Part shown: positions 16,016-22,486 of the stretch, one piece after another
Layout: each line of letters opens with the position of its first letter
Position numbering within the stretch: position 1 is the first letter of the stretch
DNA from: Syntrophus gentianae
GTDB lineage: Bacteria; Desulfobacterota; Syntrophia; Syntrophales; Syntrophaceae
Reading direction: 5' to 3'
Assembly (NCBI RefSeq): GCF_900109885.1
Contig: NZ_FOBS01000033.1
Span: 1-32,196, forward strand
DNA length: 32,196 nucleotides
Position numbers and translations under genes: made by a program
Notes under the pieces: model-generated
Seen by the model: the letters and a program-made list of their open reading frames with translations, nothing else
What the model was told of the DNA's origin: nothing
Databases searched by the model: none

Positions 16016-18040
16016 ATGAATCTTAACATGTGCAGAAAAAGCAGTCGTTTGTTCTCTTTTCTTATCGGCATTCTTATGTTGTTTCTCCTGATCGGGGCAC
16101 CTCTGCAGGCAGCGGAACAGAAGGACGGAGAGGGCGTATTCACCCTTGGCGAGATTGAAGTATCCGCCAAAGGGGAGGAGGTCAAGAACACGACCGTGGA
16201 AAAAATAACCGAACAGGAGATGCGCCAGTTCAACCGGGATACGGTGAGCAGCGCGTTGAATCTTCTACCCGGATTGACCCTTTCCTCCTTCGGCGCCCGG
16301 AACGAACAGATGATTTACGCCCGGGGCCTCGATCAAAAGCATGTCCCCATCTTTCTCGATGGCGTACCCATTTACGTGCCCTATGACGGCTATCCTGATT
16401 TGAGCAGGTATACCACCTTCAATCTCTCGGAGATCGTTGTTTCCAAGGGGTTTACCTCGGTTCTTTACGGTCCCAACACCATGGGCGGGTCGATCAACCT
16501 CGTGTCGAAGCGGCCCGAGAAGGCTCTTGAGGGAGATGCCGGAATCGGCGTGTTCAGCGGTGACGGCTTCCGCGCCTACGCCAACCTGGGAACGAATCAG
16601 AAGCTCTGGTACGCCCAGGGCGGTTTTTCCTACCTCAGCAGCGATTACATCAGGATGTCCGATGGATTCGATTCTACCGCTGCGGAGGATGGCAATCATC
16701 GGGAGAACTCCTATTACCGGGACAGGAACTTCAATTTAAAGCTGGGCCTGACGCCGGCGGACGGTCATGAATATGCCCTGAGCTACTACAACCAGCACGG
16801 TGAAAAAGGAGACCCCCCTTACGCGGGAACGGATTCCAGCCAGATGATAAGATACTGGCAGTGGCCTTACTGGGACATGGAAGGCGTCCACTTCAACTCC
16901 CGCACGCCTCTTGGAGACAAGAGCTATGTAAAGGTGCGAGGGTATTACGACGAATATCAGAACTCCCTTTATGCCTATGACGACGACTCCTATTCGACCT
17001 ACAACAACAAATCGTCTTTCAGGAGCCAATACGACGATGAAACCTACGGAGGATCGATCGAAGTGGGCACATCCCTCATTCCGCGCAACCTCATCAAGGT
17101 GGCGGGCCACTATAAGTGGGACGTGCACCGGGAGCACAACCTGCATAATCCCTGGCAGAGATTCGAGGAGCGGCTCTTTTCGATCGGCATTGAGGACACG
17201 GTTACGATTACCGACAAGCTTTACGCCATTGCCGGCCTGAGCTACGACAATCAGGACACCGTCCAGGCCGAGGACTGGAATTACGCTGACCACCGTGATT
17301 TCCCGGATTCGGATAACGAAGCCTGGAATCCCCAGATCGGCCTTTTCTATAATTTTACCGACAAGCGCAAGGTTAATTTCACCATTTCTCAGAAAACCCG
17401 TTTCCCCAGCATCAAAGACAAATATTCCTACAGGTTCGGAAAGGCCATTCCCAATCCCGATCTGGAGCCGGAGGAAGCGACGAACTACGAAGTGGGTTTC
17501 CAGGATGTCCTGTTCGAGCGGGTTGCCTTGAAGACGGCCGTTTTCTACCGGCACATCAAGGACTACATCCTCTCGGTTACCGTTGATGACCCAAACAACC
17601 CGGGGTTCACCACTTCCCAGAACCAGAACATCGGCAAAGTCGACCAGCTGGGTTTTGAGATCGAGTTGAGCGCCCCGATAACATCGACGCTGGATGCAGG
17701 GATCAACTACTCGTACATCAACAACAACAACCGGACCAGCAGTGACCTGATCACCAATGTTCCCGAGCACAAGGTCTTTGCCTACGCGAAATATTCGCCC
17801 ATCAAGCCCTTGAGCTTCCAGGCCGATGTGGAAAGCGATTCGAAGCGGTTCAGCTCCACGGATGGATACCGTGTAGCGAGCGGCTACACCGTCGCGAACG
17901 TCAAGGCTTCCTATGAGATCGTGAAGGGTCTTGTGTACGAGGTCGGGGTCAAGAATCTCCTGGACAAGGATTACGCCCTTGACGAAGGCTATCCTATGCC
18001 CGGACGCACCTATTTCACCAATCTGACTTTCCGGTATTGA
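16016..18040 (+). CDS. TonB-dependent outer-membrane receptor
   Basis: The 674-aa receptor has a signal peptide (LFSFLIGILMLFLLIGAPLQA), then a mature N-terminus FTLGEIEVSAKGEE that serves as TonB box region. The plug domain follows (VSSALNLLPGLTLSSFGARNEQMIYARGLDQKHVPIFLDGVPIYVPYDG, VSKGFTSVLYGPNTMGGSINLVSKRP), then a 22-strand-type barrel ending in the terminal aromatic strand TYFTNLTFRY. It is near the short end of the family, resembling catecholate-siderophore or vitamin B12 receptors. AGGAGG at 16001-16006 precedes two overlapping ATGs: 16012 gives only MNES, while 16016 opens the receptor; the four-residue decoy could lower translation. Last gene of the continuous operon, 168 bases after the second binding protein. 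Confidence 0.92.
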   Translation: MNLNMCRKSSRLFSFLIGILMLFLLIGAPLQAAEQKDGEGVFTLGEIEVSAKGEEVKNTTVEKITEQEMRQFNRDTVSSALNLLPGLTLSSFGARNEQMIYARGLDQKHVPIFLDGVPIYVPYDGYPDLSRYTTFNLSEIVVSKGFTSVLYGPNTMGGSINLVSKRPEKALEGDAGIGVFSGDGFRAYANLGTNQKLWYAQGGFSYLSSDYIRMSDGFDSTAAEDGNHRENSYYRDRNFNLKLGLTPADGHEYALSYYNQHGEKGDPPYAGTDSSQMIRYWQWPYWDMEGVHFNSRTPLGDKSYVKVRGYYDEYQNSLYAYDDDSYSTYNNKSSFRSQYDDETYGGSIEVGTSLIPRNLIKVAGHYKWDVHREHNLHNPWQRFEERLFSIGIEDTVTITDKLYAIAGLSYDNQDTVQAEDWNYADHRDFPDSDNEAWNPQIGLFYNFTDKRKVNFTISQKTRFPSIKDKYSYRFGKAIPNPDLEPEEATNYEVGFQDVLFERVALKTAVFYRHIKDYILSVTVDDPNNPGFTTSQNQNIGKVDQLGFEIELSAPITSTLDAGINYSYINNNNRTSSDLITNVPEHKVFAYAKYSPIKPLSFQADVESDSKRFSSTDGYRVASGYTVANVKASYEIVKGLVYEVGVKNLLDKDYALDEGYPMPGRTYFTNLTFRY

Positions 18041-18298
18041 TGAGACAGGTGTTTTTTCCTTGCGTAATTCTGTCATAAATGTACCATCTTAGTGTATGTG
18101 CGGGCTCCACGTGGTTGTCGCCACGGGAACACCTCTTCTCTGGGGCGAAGGCGGCAGGAATCGTCTTTGCCCCAGGGGCCGCTTGTAATCCGGCTTGAGG
18201 CAGGCGGAGGACAGGACGAAACGGCGAAGTCGCCACGGTGATCCTTTGCTGCATCGCCTTGTGTAGAGAGAACTATTTCAGGAGGCACGGACTGAAAA
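18041..18298 (+). promoter_or_regulatory. Structured leader before the third DUF364 gene, class unknown
   Basis: This 258-base gap has no convincing gene. It holds a strong hairpin: 18140-18153 pairs with 18162-18175 over 14 bp (two G-U pairs) around an 8-base loop. There are also smaller stems (CGTGG/CCACG near 18110-18125, GGCG/CGCC near 18225-18235) and GTCGCCACGG occurs twice. No T tract follows the main hairpin, so it is not a simple terminator. It could be a riboswitch or attenuator leader; the conserved core of a cobalamin riboswitch is not visible, and I could not judge the Moco motif by eye. AGGAGG at 18280-18285 serves the next gene. Confidence 0.4.
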
Positions 18299-19090
18299 TT
18301 GGGATATTATGAAGAGATGATCCGGCGCATCGCCGTCGATGCCGATCCGGCGGCGACTATCGAGGATATCAGAATTTATGTCAACTGGGTCCTGGTAAAA
18401 ACGGGTAAATGGTCTCTTTCGACCTACTTTCACAACATGCCCGGTTTTATCGATCCGATCGGCATGAATGCCTGGATGGGGGATTGGATCGGCCGTCCCG
18501 CCCGGGCGGCAGCCCTCGAACTCCTGGCAAGCCGGGAAAACCTCAGGCGCAGCGTCGGGATGGCCTGCCTCAAGTCCCTGCTCCCGGAGCCTTCCGGGGG
18601 GACCATTGAGGGTGGAGCCATGGAACTCTTTGAACCGGCTATTGCCCGTCTGCCGAGTTGTTTTATCGGCTACTTCAAGACGGCGGCCCTGTGGCGGGAG
18701 CAGGGGTATCCGGTCACGATTGTGGAGCTTTTTCCCCGTCCGGGGGATGTCCATTGGGATGAAGCGGACCAGGCGCTCCGGGATGCCGAACTGGTCTTCA
18801 TGACCGGGCTGACCGTCGTCAACGAAACCCTTGAAGCCGTGATCCGCCGGACGCCTTCGGCCAGAATGAGGATCCTCATGGGTCCCACCGTACCCGCCAG
18901 TCCCGCGCTCTTCAATTATGGTCTTGACGTGCTGGGCATCACTTCTATCGACGATGTGGAGCTCATGTCCGGCTATGCGCTGCGGGGAGGGGGAAGTATC
19001 GCCAACGCCCCGGCCGGAGCGCTTCGGAGCCTCAATATGGCAAAAGACCTGGATGGCCTCCAGGAGCGGATTGCCGCCCTGGGGCGTTGA
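18299..19090 (+). CDS. DUF364 / putative heavy-metal chelation protein, third copy
   Basis: The 263-aa protein has the DUF364 C-domain signature: ELVFMTGLTVVNETLEAVIRR followed by MGPTVPASPALFNYGLDVLGITSIDDVELM. The N-domain (WSLSTYFHNMPGFIDPIGMNAWMG) differs from the other two copies. The start is taken as TTG 18299, because AGGAGG at 18280-18285 suits it and a stop lies two codons upstream in frame; the alternative ATG at 18317 is 31 bases from the ribosome-binding site. It is separated from the main operon by the structured leader and is followed by xdhC after 93 bases, so it may belong to a separate DUF364-XdhC unit. Function unknown beyond the family's proposed metal-chelate role. Confidence 0.85.
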   Translation: MGYYEEMIRRIAVDADPAATIEDIRIYVNWVLVKTGKWSLSTYFHNMPGFIDPIGMNAWMGDWIGRPARAAALELLASRENLRRSVGMACLKSLLPEPSGGTIEGGAMELFEPAIARLPSCFIGYFKTAALWREQGYPVTIVELFPRPGDVHWDEADQALRDAELVFMTGLTVVNETLEAVIRRTPSARMRILMGPTVPASPALFNYGLDVLGITSIDDVELMSGYALRGGGSIANAPAGALRSLNMAKDLDGLQERIAALGR

Positions 19091-19183
19091 ATTTCCCTTT
19101 GCCTTTCCGATGATGCCGACGGTATCGTCGACGGATCGAAGCGTCGGAGGGCAGCAGAAAAAGTTGAAATAAGGAGAGAGCGT

Positions 19184-19999
19184 ATGTGGCTTGACAGGCT
19201 TGTTGAATGGCAGACGAAGGGCATCCCCTGTGCGATCGTGACGATCATTGACGCCCAGGGCTTTACCCCCCGCAAGACGGGGGCCAAGATGGTGGTGAGT
19301 AAGGATGGCCGGATGGCCGGATCGGTGGGGGGCGGCACGGCCGAGCAGCAGTGCATCGAACTTGCCGCCAAGGCCATCGCCCAGCGGGCCTGCTTGACGC
19401 AACGCTTCGTCTCTCCCGTTGAAGGGGGGGAATGGCTGGCTGAGGATCGCCCCCTGGGGGTTTGCGGGGGGACCATGACGGTCTTCATTGAGCCGATTGT
19501 TCCCGAGCCGGAACTGGTTATTTTCGGGGCCGGCCATATCGGGCAGTGTCTGGCGCGCCTGTGCGCCGCCATGGAAATGGCTTATCGCGTCTATGATGAC
19601 CGGCCGGGCATTCTGAACCCCGAACATTTTCCCGGGGCCGGGGCCCTCGTCTGCGCTCCCTTTGATCAAATTTCCGGGAATATCGAACTTTCGGCCATGA
19701 GCTACTGCGTGATCATGACCTATGGACACGACCATGACGAGGTGGTGCTGGAACAACTTATTTCCTATAAGGAACTCCCCTATATCGGCATGGTGGGCAG
19801 CCAGAACAAGGCCCGCGTGCTGATCGAGAACATCCAGGGACGCGGCGGACAAATTGATGGGCGGCTCTATTGCCCGGTGGGGTTGTCGATCGGGCGCAAC
19901 CAGCCACAGGAGGTTGCCCTGTCCATCCTGGCCGAAGTTGTCCTTCTCTGCCGCGGCGGCAACATTTCTCACCTGCGCCGTGACTGGACTTCATCATAA
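19184..19999 (+). CDS. XdhC/CoxI-family protein
   Basis: The 271-aa protein has an N-terminal XdhC/CoxI domain (GIPCAIVTIIDAQGFTPRKTGAKMVVSKDGRMAGSVGGGTAEQ; GVCGGTMTVFIEP) and a Rossmann-type C-domain beginning VIFGAGHIGQCLARLC (about residue 112), with MTYGHDHDEVVLEQL, YIGMVGSQNKARVL and VGLSIGRNQPQEVALSILAE. XdhC binds molybdenum cofactor, promotes its sulfuration and hands it to molybdenum hydroxylases of the xanthine dehydrogenase family. No such hydroxylase is encoded in the window, so the client is elsewhere or the protein acts on another Mo species. Ribosome-binding site AAGGAGAG. It supports a molybdenum theme for the neighbourhood. Confidence 0.9.
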   Translation: MWLDRLVEWQTKGIPCAIVTIIDAQGFTPRKTGAKMVVSKDGRMAGSVGGGTAEQQCIELAAKAIAQRACLTQRFVSPVEGGEWLAEDRPLGVCGGTMTVFIEPIVPEPELVIFGAGHIGQCLARLCAAMEMAYRVYDDRPGILNPEHFPGAGALVCAPFDQISGNIELSAMSYCVIMTYGHDHDEVVLEQLISYKELPYIGMVGSQNKARVLIENIQGRGGQIDGRLYCPVGLSIGRNQPQEVALSILAEVVLLCRGGNISHLRRDWTSS

Positions 20000-20070
20000 T
20001 TCCCGTTCCGGTTCACAGTTGACGGCAAAATGCCCTGGAAACGGCAATCCGACCCAATCTTGAAAAACGA

Positions 20071-20099
20071 TTGCGTATATATGTTGTAAATGGTATAGA
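20071..20099 (+). promoter_or_regulatory. Weak promoter/operator candidate between xdhC and a tetR gene
   Basis: TTGCGT and TATAGA are 17 bases apart. Between and over them lies ATATG-N10-TATAG (20079-20098), a diverged copy of the operator dyad seen at six other places here. There is no second phased half-site. It lies 268 bases before the tetR start, and the rest of this 366-base gap shows no gene, only AT-rich sequence near 20270. Kept as a low-confidence site. Confidence 0.3.
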
Positions 20100-20365
20100 A
20101 CCCCACCTTAGGCAATATTGTGCTGAGTTGATCTTATGCTGCGTGGTTGATCCCTTTTCGTCTGCAGGATGCTTTGCCCTCCTTTTTCCAAAGCTGTTAC
20201 TGACTAAAACATCATACTGCTTAATCAGAAACATCAGGGGGATTCTTTTTTCCCGGTTCCTGAATCAATTATTTTTTTAAAAAAGCAGAAGAAAGTTCAT
20301 GAGAGGGCAGATCAACTCATAACGGAGTTTTATCTTTATCCAACAAGGTTTTGAGGCGTTTTTAA

Positions 20366-20935
20366 ATGATGAAAAAGAAAGATTGGAGAAAACAGCAGAT
20401 TCTTCAGGCAGCGACCGAAGTCTTTGGCTACAACGATTTTCAAAATGTCGGGATCTCCGACATTGCGCGGAAGGCGAACATCGCCGAGGGAACCATCTAT
20501 CATTATTTCAGGAACAAGGAAGATCTTTACTTCTCGATCCCGGCCAAAAAGATGGAAATCTTCTGCGAGGAGCTGAATCTCCATCTCGAGGGAATTGAGG
20601 ACGCTGTCAGTAAGCTCAGAAAACTGATCTGGTTTTCACTCTATTTTCTCAAAAATAATCCAGAGCATGCCCGCATCCTGATGCTTGAGATGCGCGTAAG
20701 TCGAAATTTCTCCCGCTCAAGGACCTTCAGCCGGGTAAAGGCCTTCAGCGACAAAATTCTCGAGCTGATCCATGAGGGGCAGGATGAAGGTCTCATTCGG
20801 AGGGAAATGGATGGACATGTCCTCCAGGAACTGTTGCTGGGCTTTCTGGAGCACCGGGTCACCCGCTGGCTGCTCAAAGAGGAGACGTTTGATCTTATGG
20901 AAAATTGTGAGGTCTGTGACGTTCTTTTCAACTGA
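20366..20935 (+). CDS. TetR-family transcriptional regulator, copy 1
   Basis: The 189-aa regulator has an N-terminal TetR helix-turn-helix (QILQAATEVFGYNDFQNVGISDIARKANIAEGTIYHYFRNKEDLYFSI, about residues 9-58) and an all-helical ligand domain. It is a clear paralogue of the protein encoded at 25266 along its full length (for example ARILMLEMxVS and HRVTRWLLKEE versus YRVTRWLLNEE). TetR proteins of this general type often respond to acyl-CoA or similar metabolites; the ligand here is unknown. Start ATG 20366 (or 20369). The upstream ribosome-binding site is weak (TTGAGG). Convergent with mop; a long hairpin separates them. Confidence 0.9.
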   Translation: MMKKKDWRKQQILQAATEVFGYNDFQNVGISDIARKANIAEGTIYHYFRNKEDLYFSIPAKKMEIFCEELNLHLEGIEDAVSKLRKLIWFSLYFLKNNPEHARILMLEMRVSRNFSRSRTFSRVKAFSDKILELIHEGQDEGLIRREMDGHVLQELLLGFLEHRVTRWLLKEETFDLMENCEVCDVLFN

Positions 20936-21027
20936 TTTCAAATGGTTGTCGAACTTGAAGAGAGCGGGCCGCCCGTTAGTTCCAACCATCCAACCCCCGG
21001 ATTGCTTTTCTTAAGGGTTCCTACTTC

Positions 21028-21084
21028 ATGGGAACTTCTTCCCGGAGACGAAAGAGATGGCCGTCTCCGGGAAGAAGTTCCCAT
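21028..21084. terminator. Perfect 22-bp stem hairpin between convergent tetR and mop (repeat copy 1)
   Basis: Bases 21028-21049 and 21063-21084 pair perfectly over 22 bp with a 13-base loop that begins GAAAGAGATGG. It lies between a plus-strand gene ending at 20935 and a minus-strand gene ending at 21091. TCCTTTCTT follows on the plus strand and a short A/T-rich stretch lies on the other side. A bidirectional terminator is the simplest reading. A near-identical hairpin lies at 28638-28690 in the same convergent setting. Confidence 0.7.
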
Positions 21085-21090
21085 CCTTTC

Positions 21091-21513
21091 TTATACTCCC
21101 ACGATGATGCTGCTGGCCTTGATCATGGCGGAGGCGCTTTCTCCTGCCTTGAGTCCCAGTTTCTTCGCGCTTTCTGCGGTGATCACGGCGACGAGCGTGT
21201 TGCCGCCTCCGATATCCAGATCCACTTCGGCACTCACAGGACCTTCAATAACTTTCACCACCTTGCCGCTGAAGACATTGCGTGCGCTGACCTTGGCGCT
21301 TCCCATATCCGTTGCGACAATGACACTGCTCGCCTTGATGATGGCGGAAGCTGCCGCCCCGTCTTTCAAGGCCAGATTGTCGGCGCTCGCGTTGGTGATC
21401 ACCGCCGCAACAGACGGTCCGCCCTTCAGAGCGATCACGACCTCGGTATTGACTGCCCCCTTCTTGACGCTTGACACCGTACCGCTCAATACATTCCTTG
21501 CACTCAGTTTCAT
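21091..21513 (-). CDS. Di-Mop molybdate/tungstate-binding protein (molbindin)
   Basis: The 140-aa protein is two tandem Mop domains. Residues 1-68 open KLSARNVLSGTVSSVKKGAVNTEVVIAL and end AASAIIKASSVIVAT. Residues 73-140 open KVSARNVFSGKVVKVIEGPVSAEVDLDI and end SASAMIKASSIIVGV. The 'SARN.(L/F)SG.V..V..G.V..EV' and 'AIIKASS' motifs are those of molbindins, which assemble into small cytoplasmic oligomers that bind molybdate or tungstate for storage and buffering. AGGAGGT lies at a normal distance from the ATG at 21513. Its promoter region carries the same operator dyad as the TonB-dependent operon. It is one of the firmest functional anchors for Mo/W in the window. Confidence 0.93.
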   Translation of the reverse strand: MKLSARNVLSGTVSSVKKGAVNTEVVIALKGGPSVAAVITNASADNLALKDGAAASAIIKASSVIVATDMGSAKVSARNVFSGKVVKVIEGPVSAEVDLDIGGGNTLVAVITAESAKKLGLKAGESASAMIKASSIIVGV

Positions 21514-21562
21514 TGCCTGTACCTCCTATTTAATTTAGTAACAGCAAAAAAGCAACGGTCGC

Positions 21563-21615
21563 ATTATGCAATAACCCTCAATTAAATTGCAATCATTATG
21601 TGAAACGGCACATAA
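21563..21615 (-). promoter_or_regulatory. mop promoter with operator dyad
   Basis: On the minus strand TTGCAA (21592-21587) and CATAAT (21568-21563) are 18 bases apart and form the promoter. A perfect dyad TTATG-N10-CATAA lies at 21596-21615, just upstream of the -35. A further TTATG half-site at 21564 overlaps the -10, exactly 32 bases (two 16-base periods) away. It shares the gap 21514-21877 with the divergent array at 21754. Confidence 0.65.
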
Positions 21616-21753
21616 TTCCCCCCCCCTGGGAGATAATCTTTCTGTCGGCCATCGGAGCCGATGTGACAGTTTTCTGCCGAACTCTCTCAAAGCAGAGCAT
21701 TAGACCGATAAAATGATCGTCGGTTGTTTTTGATGGCGGGTTTCGGAATATGC

Positions 21754-21811
21754 TTGACTTTATGTCATCCTTAATATAAGTGGGTTGTGTATTATGTAAT
21801 TTATAGCATAA
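21754..21811 (+). promoter_or_regulatory. Promoter with phased operator array upstream of the sulfite-oxidase-fold-like gene
   Basis: TTGACT (21754-21759) is followed at once by TTATG (21760) and, ten bases on, TATAA (21775-21779), which also makes a -10 of TATAAG. A second dyad, TTATG-N10-CATAA, is at 21792-21811, 32 bases after the first. The layout (GCTTGAC, half-site, weak half-site, half-site at +32) is the same as at 30661. Confidence 0.7.
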
Positions 21812-21877
21812 GTTAAAAAGCCTTCTCTTACCCGGCAATGTCCCCTGGAACCTTGATCAACAGACGCCTGACCAGCA

Positions 21878-22384
21878 ATGATGATGCCAAATAAAAAAGA
21901 CAAACGATACGCCCCTGGGTACACGCCAAACAGACTCTCGGTATCAGGTCTGGTCAGCAACCCCCTTTCCCTTCGCGCTGAGGATCTGCGACAGATGGAA
22001 GTTATCGAGCTCAGGAACCTCAACCTGTTCTGCCATACCGGCCTGACAAATGGGATTGCCGAGAAATATCAGGGAGTTCTACTTCGCACTCTTCTGGACC
22101 GTGCGGAAATCCTTTTCAAGGGGGACAGCTCGCCAGACTGGATCTATATCACCCTTGCGTCAAGGGAAGGAGACGGCGCCATATACTTTATGAACGAGAT
22201 ATACAACACACCCATCGGCGAATATGCCTTTGTGATCTTCGAGAAAAAAGGAAACCTTCTGGAACAGTACAGAGGAGAGATCGGTTTTATTTCCGCAATT
22301 GACTATCGGCCGGGACCGAGACTTCTTCGATTCCTGCAGAGAATCGAGGTTCATGAATTCTCTGGAATTGTTGAACAGTTATAA
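21878..22384 (+). CDS. Small protein resembling the sulfite-oxidase/YedY molybdopterin-binding fold
   Basis: The 168-aa protein opens with NRLSVSGLVSNPLSLRAEDLRQMEVIELRNLNLFCHTG, close to the start of the oxidoreductase molybdopterin-binding domain (PF00174). It continues with GVLLRTLLDRAEI, then IYITLASREGD, EYAFVIFEKKGNLL and ends ..RLLRFLQRIEVHEF, again in family order. A cysteine (LFCHTG, about residue 52) lies where sulfite oxidases place the Mo ligand. There is no signal peptide, and the length is only that of the core domain. The assignment is by motif order only. Three ATGs occur in a row (21878, 21881, 21884), with no strong ribosome-binding site. Controlled by the array at 21754 (inference). 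It may bind Moco, free oxyanion or a chelate. Confidence 0.6.
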   Translation: MMMPNKKDKRYAPGYTPNRLSVSGLVSNPLSLRAEDLRQMEVIELRNLNLFCHTGLTNGIAEKYQGVLLRTLLDRAEILFKGDSSPDWIYITLASREGDGAIYFMNEIYNTPIGEYAFVIFEKKGNLLEQYRGEIGFISAIDYRPGPRLLRFLQRIEVHEFSGIVEQL

Positions 22385-22486
22385 GAAGCCGTAACTATTG
22401 GATCATGGGAAGAGATCTGTTCTTCAAAGGACTGTTAAACGGGGCCATTTTTCAGCTGTAAGATTTTCTATCGGGAGACGAATCGC

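Noticed and set aside
16736-18076. 446-aa minus-strand open frame opposite the TonB receptor
   Set aside because: Opposite a full receptor with signal peptide, plug and barrel; no ribosome-binding site or known motifs.
18065-18095. Another operator copy: on minus, TTATG followed after ten bases by GCAAG
   Set aside because: Only one arm fits and there is no phased second half-site, so it was not counted in the regulon.
18041-18298. Cobalamin riboswitch upstream of the third DUF364 gene
   Set aside because: The conserved B12-box and GGGAA...CCGG core could not be found on either strand, so only an unassigned structured leader is reported.
18278-19972. 564-aa minus-strand open frame opposite DUF364 and xdhC
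   Set aside because: It covers two recognised genes on the plus strand; no family motifs; explained by GC-rich third positions.
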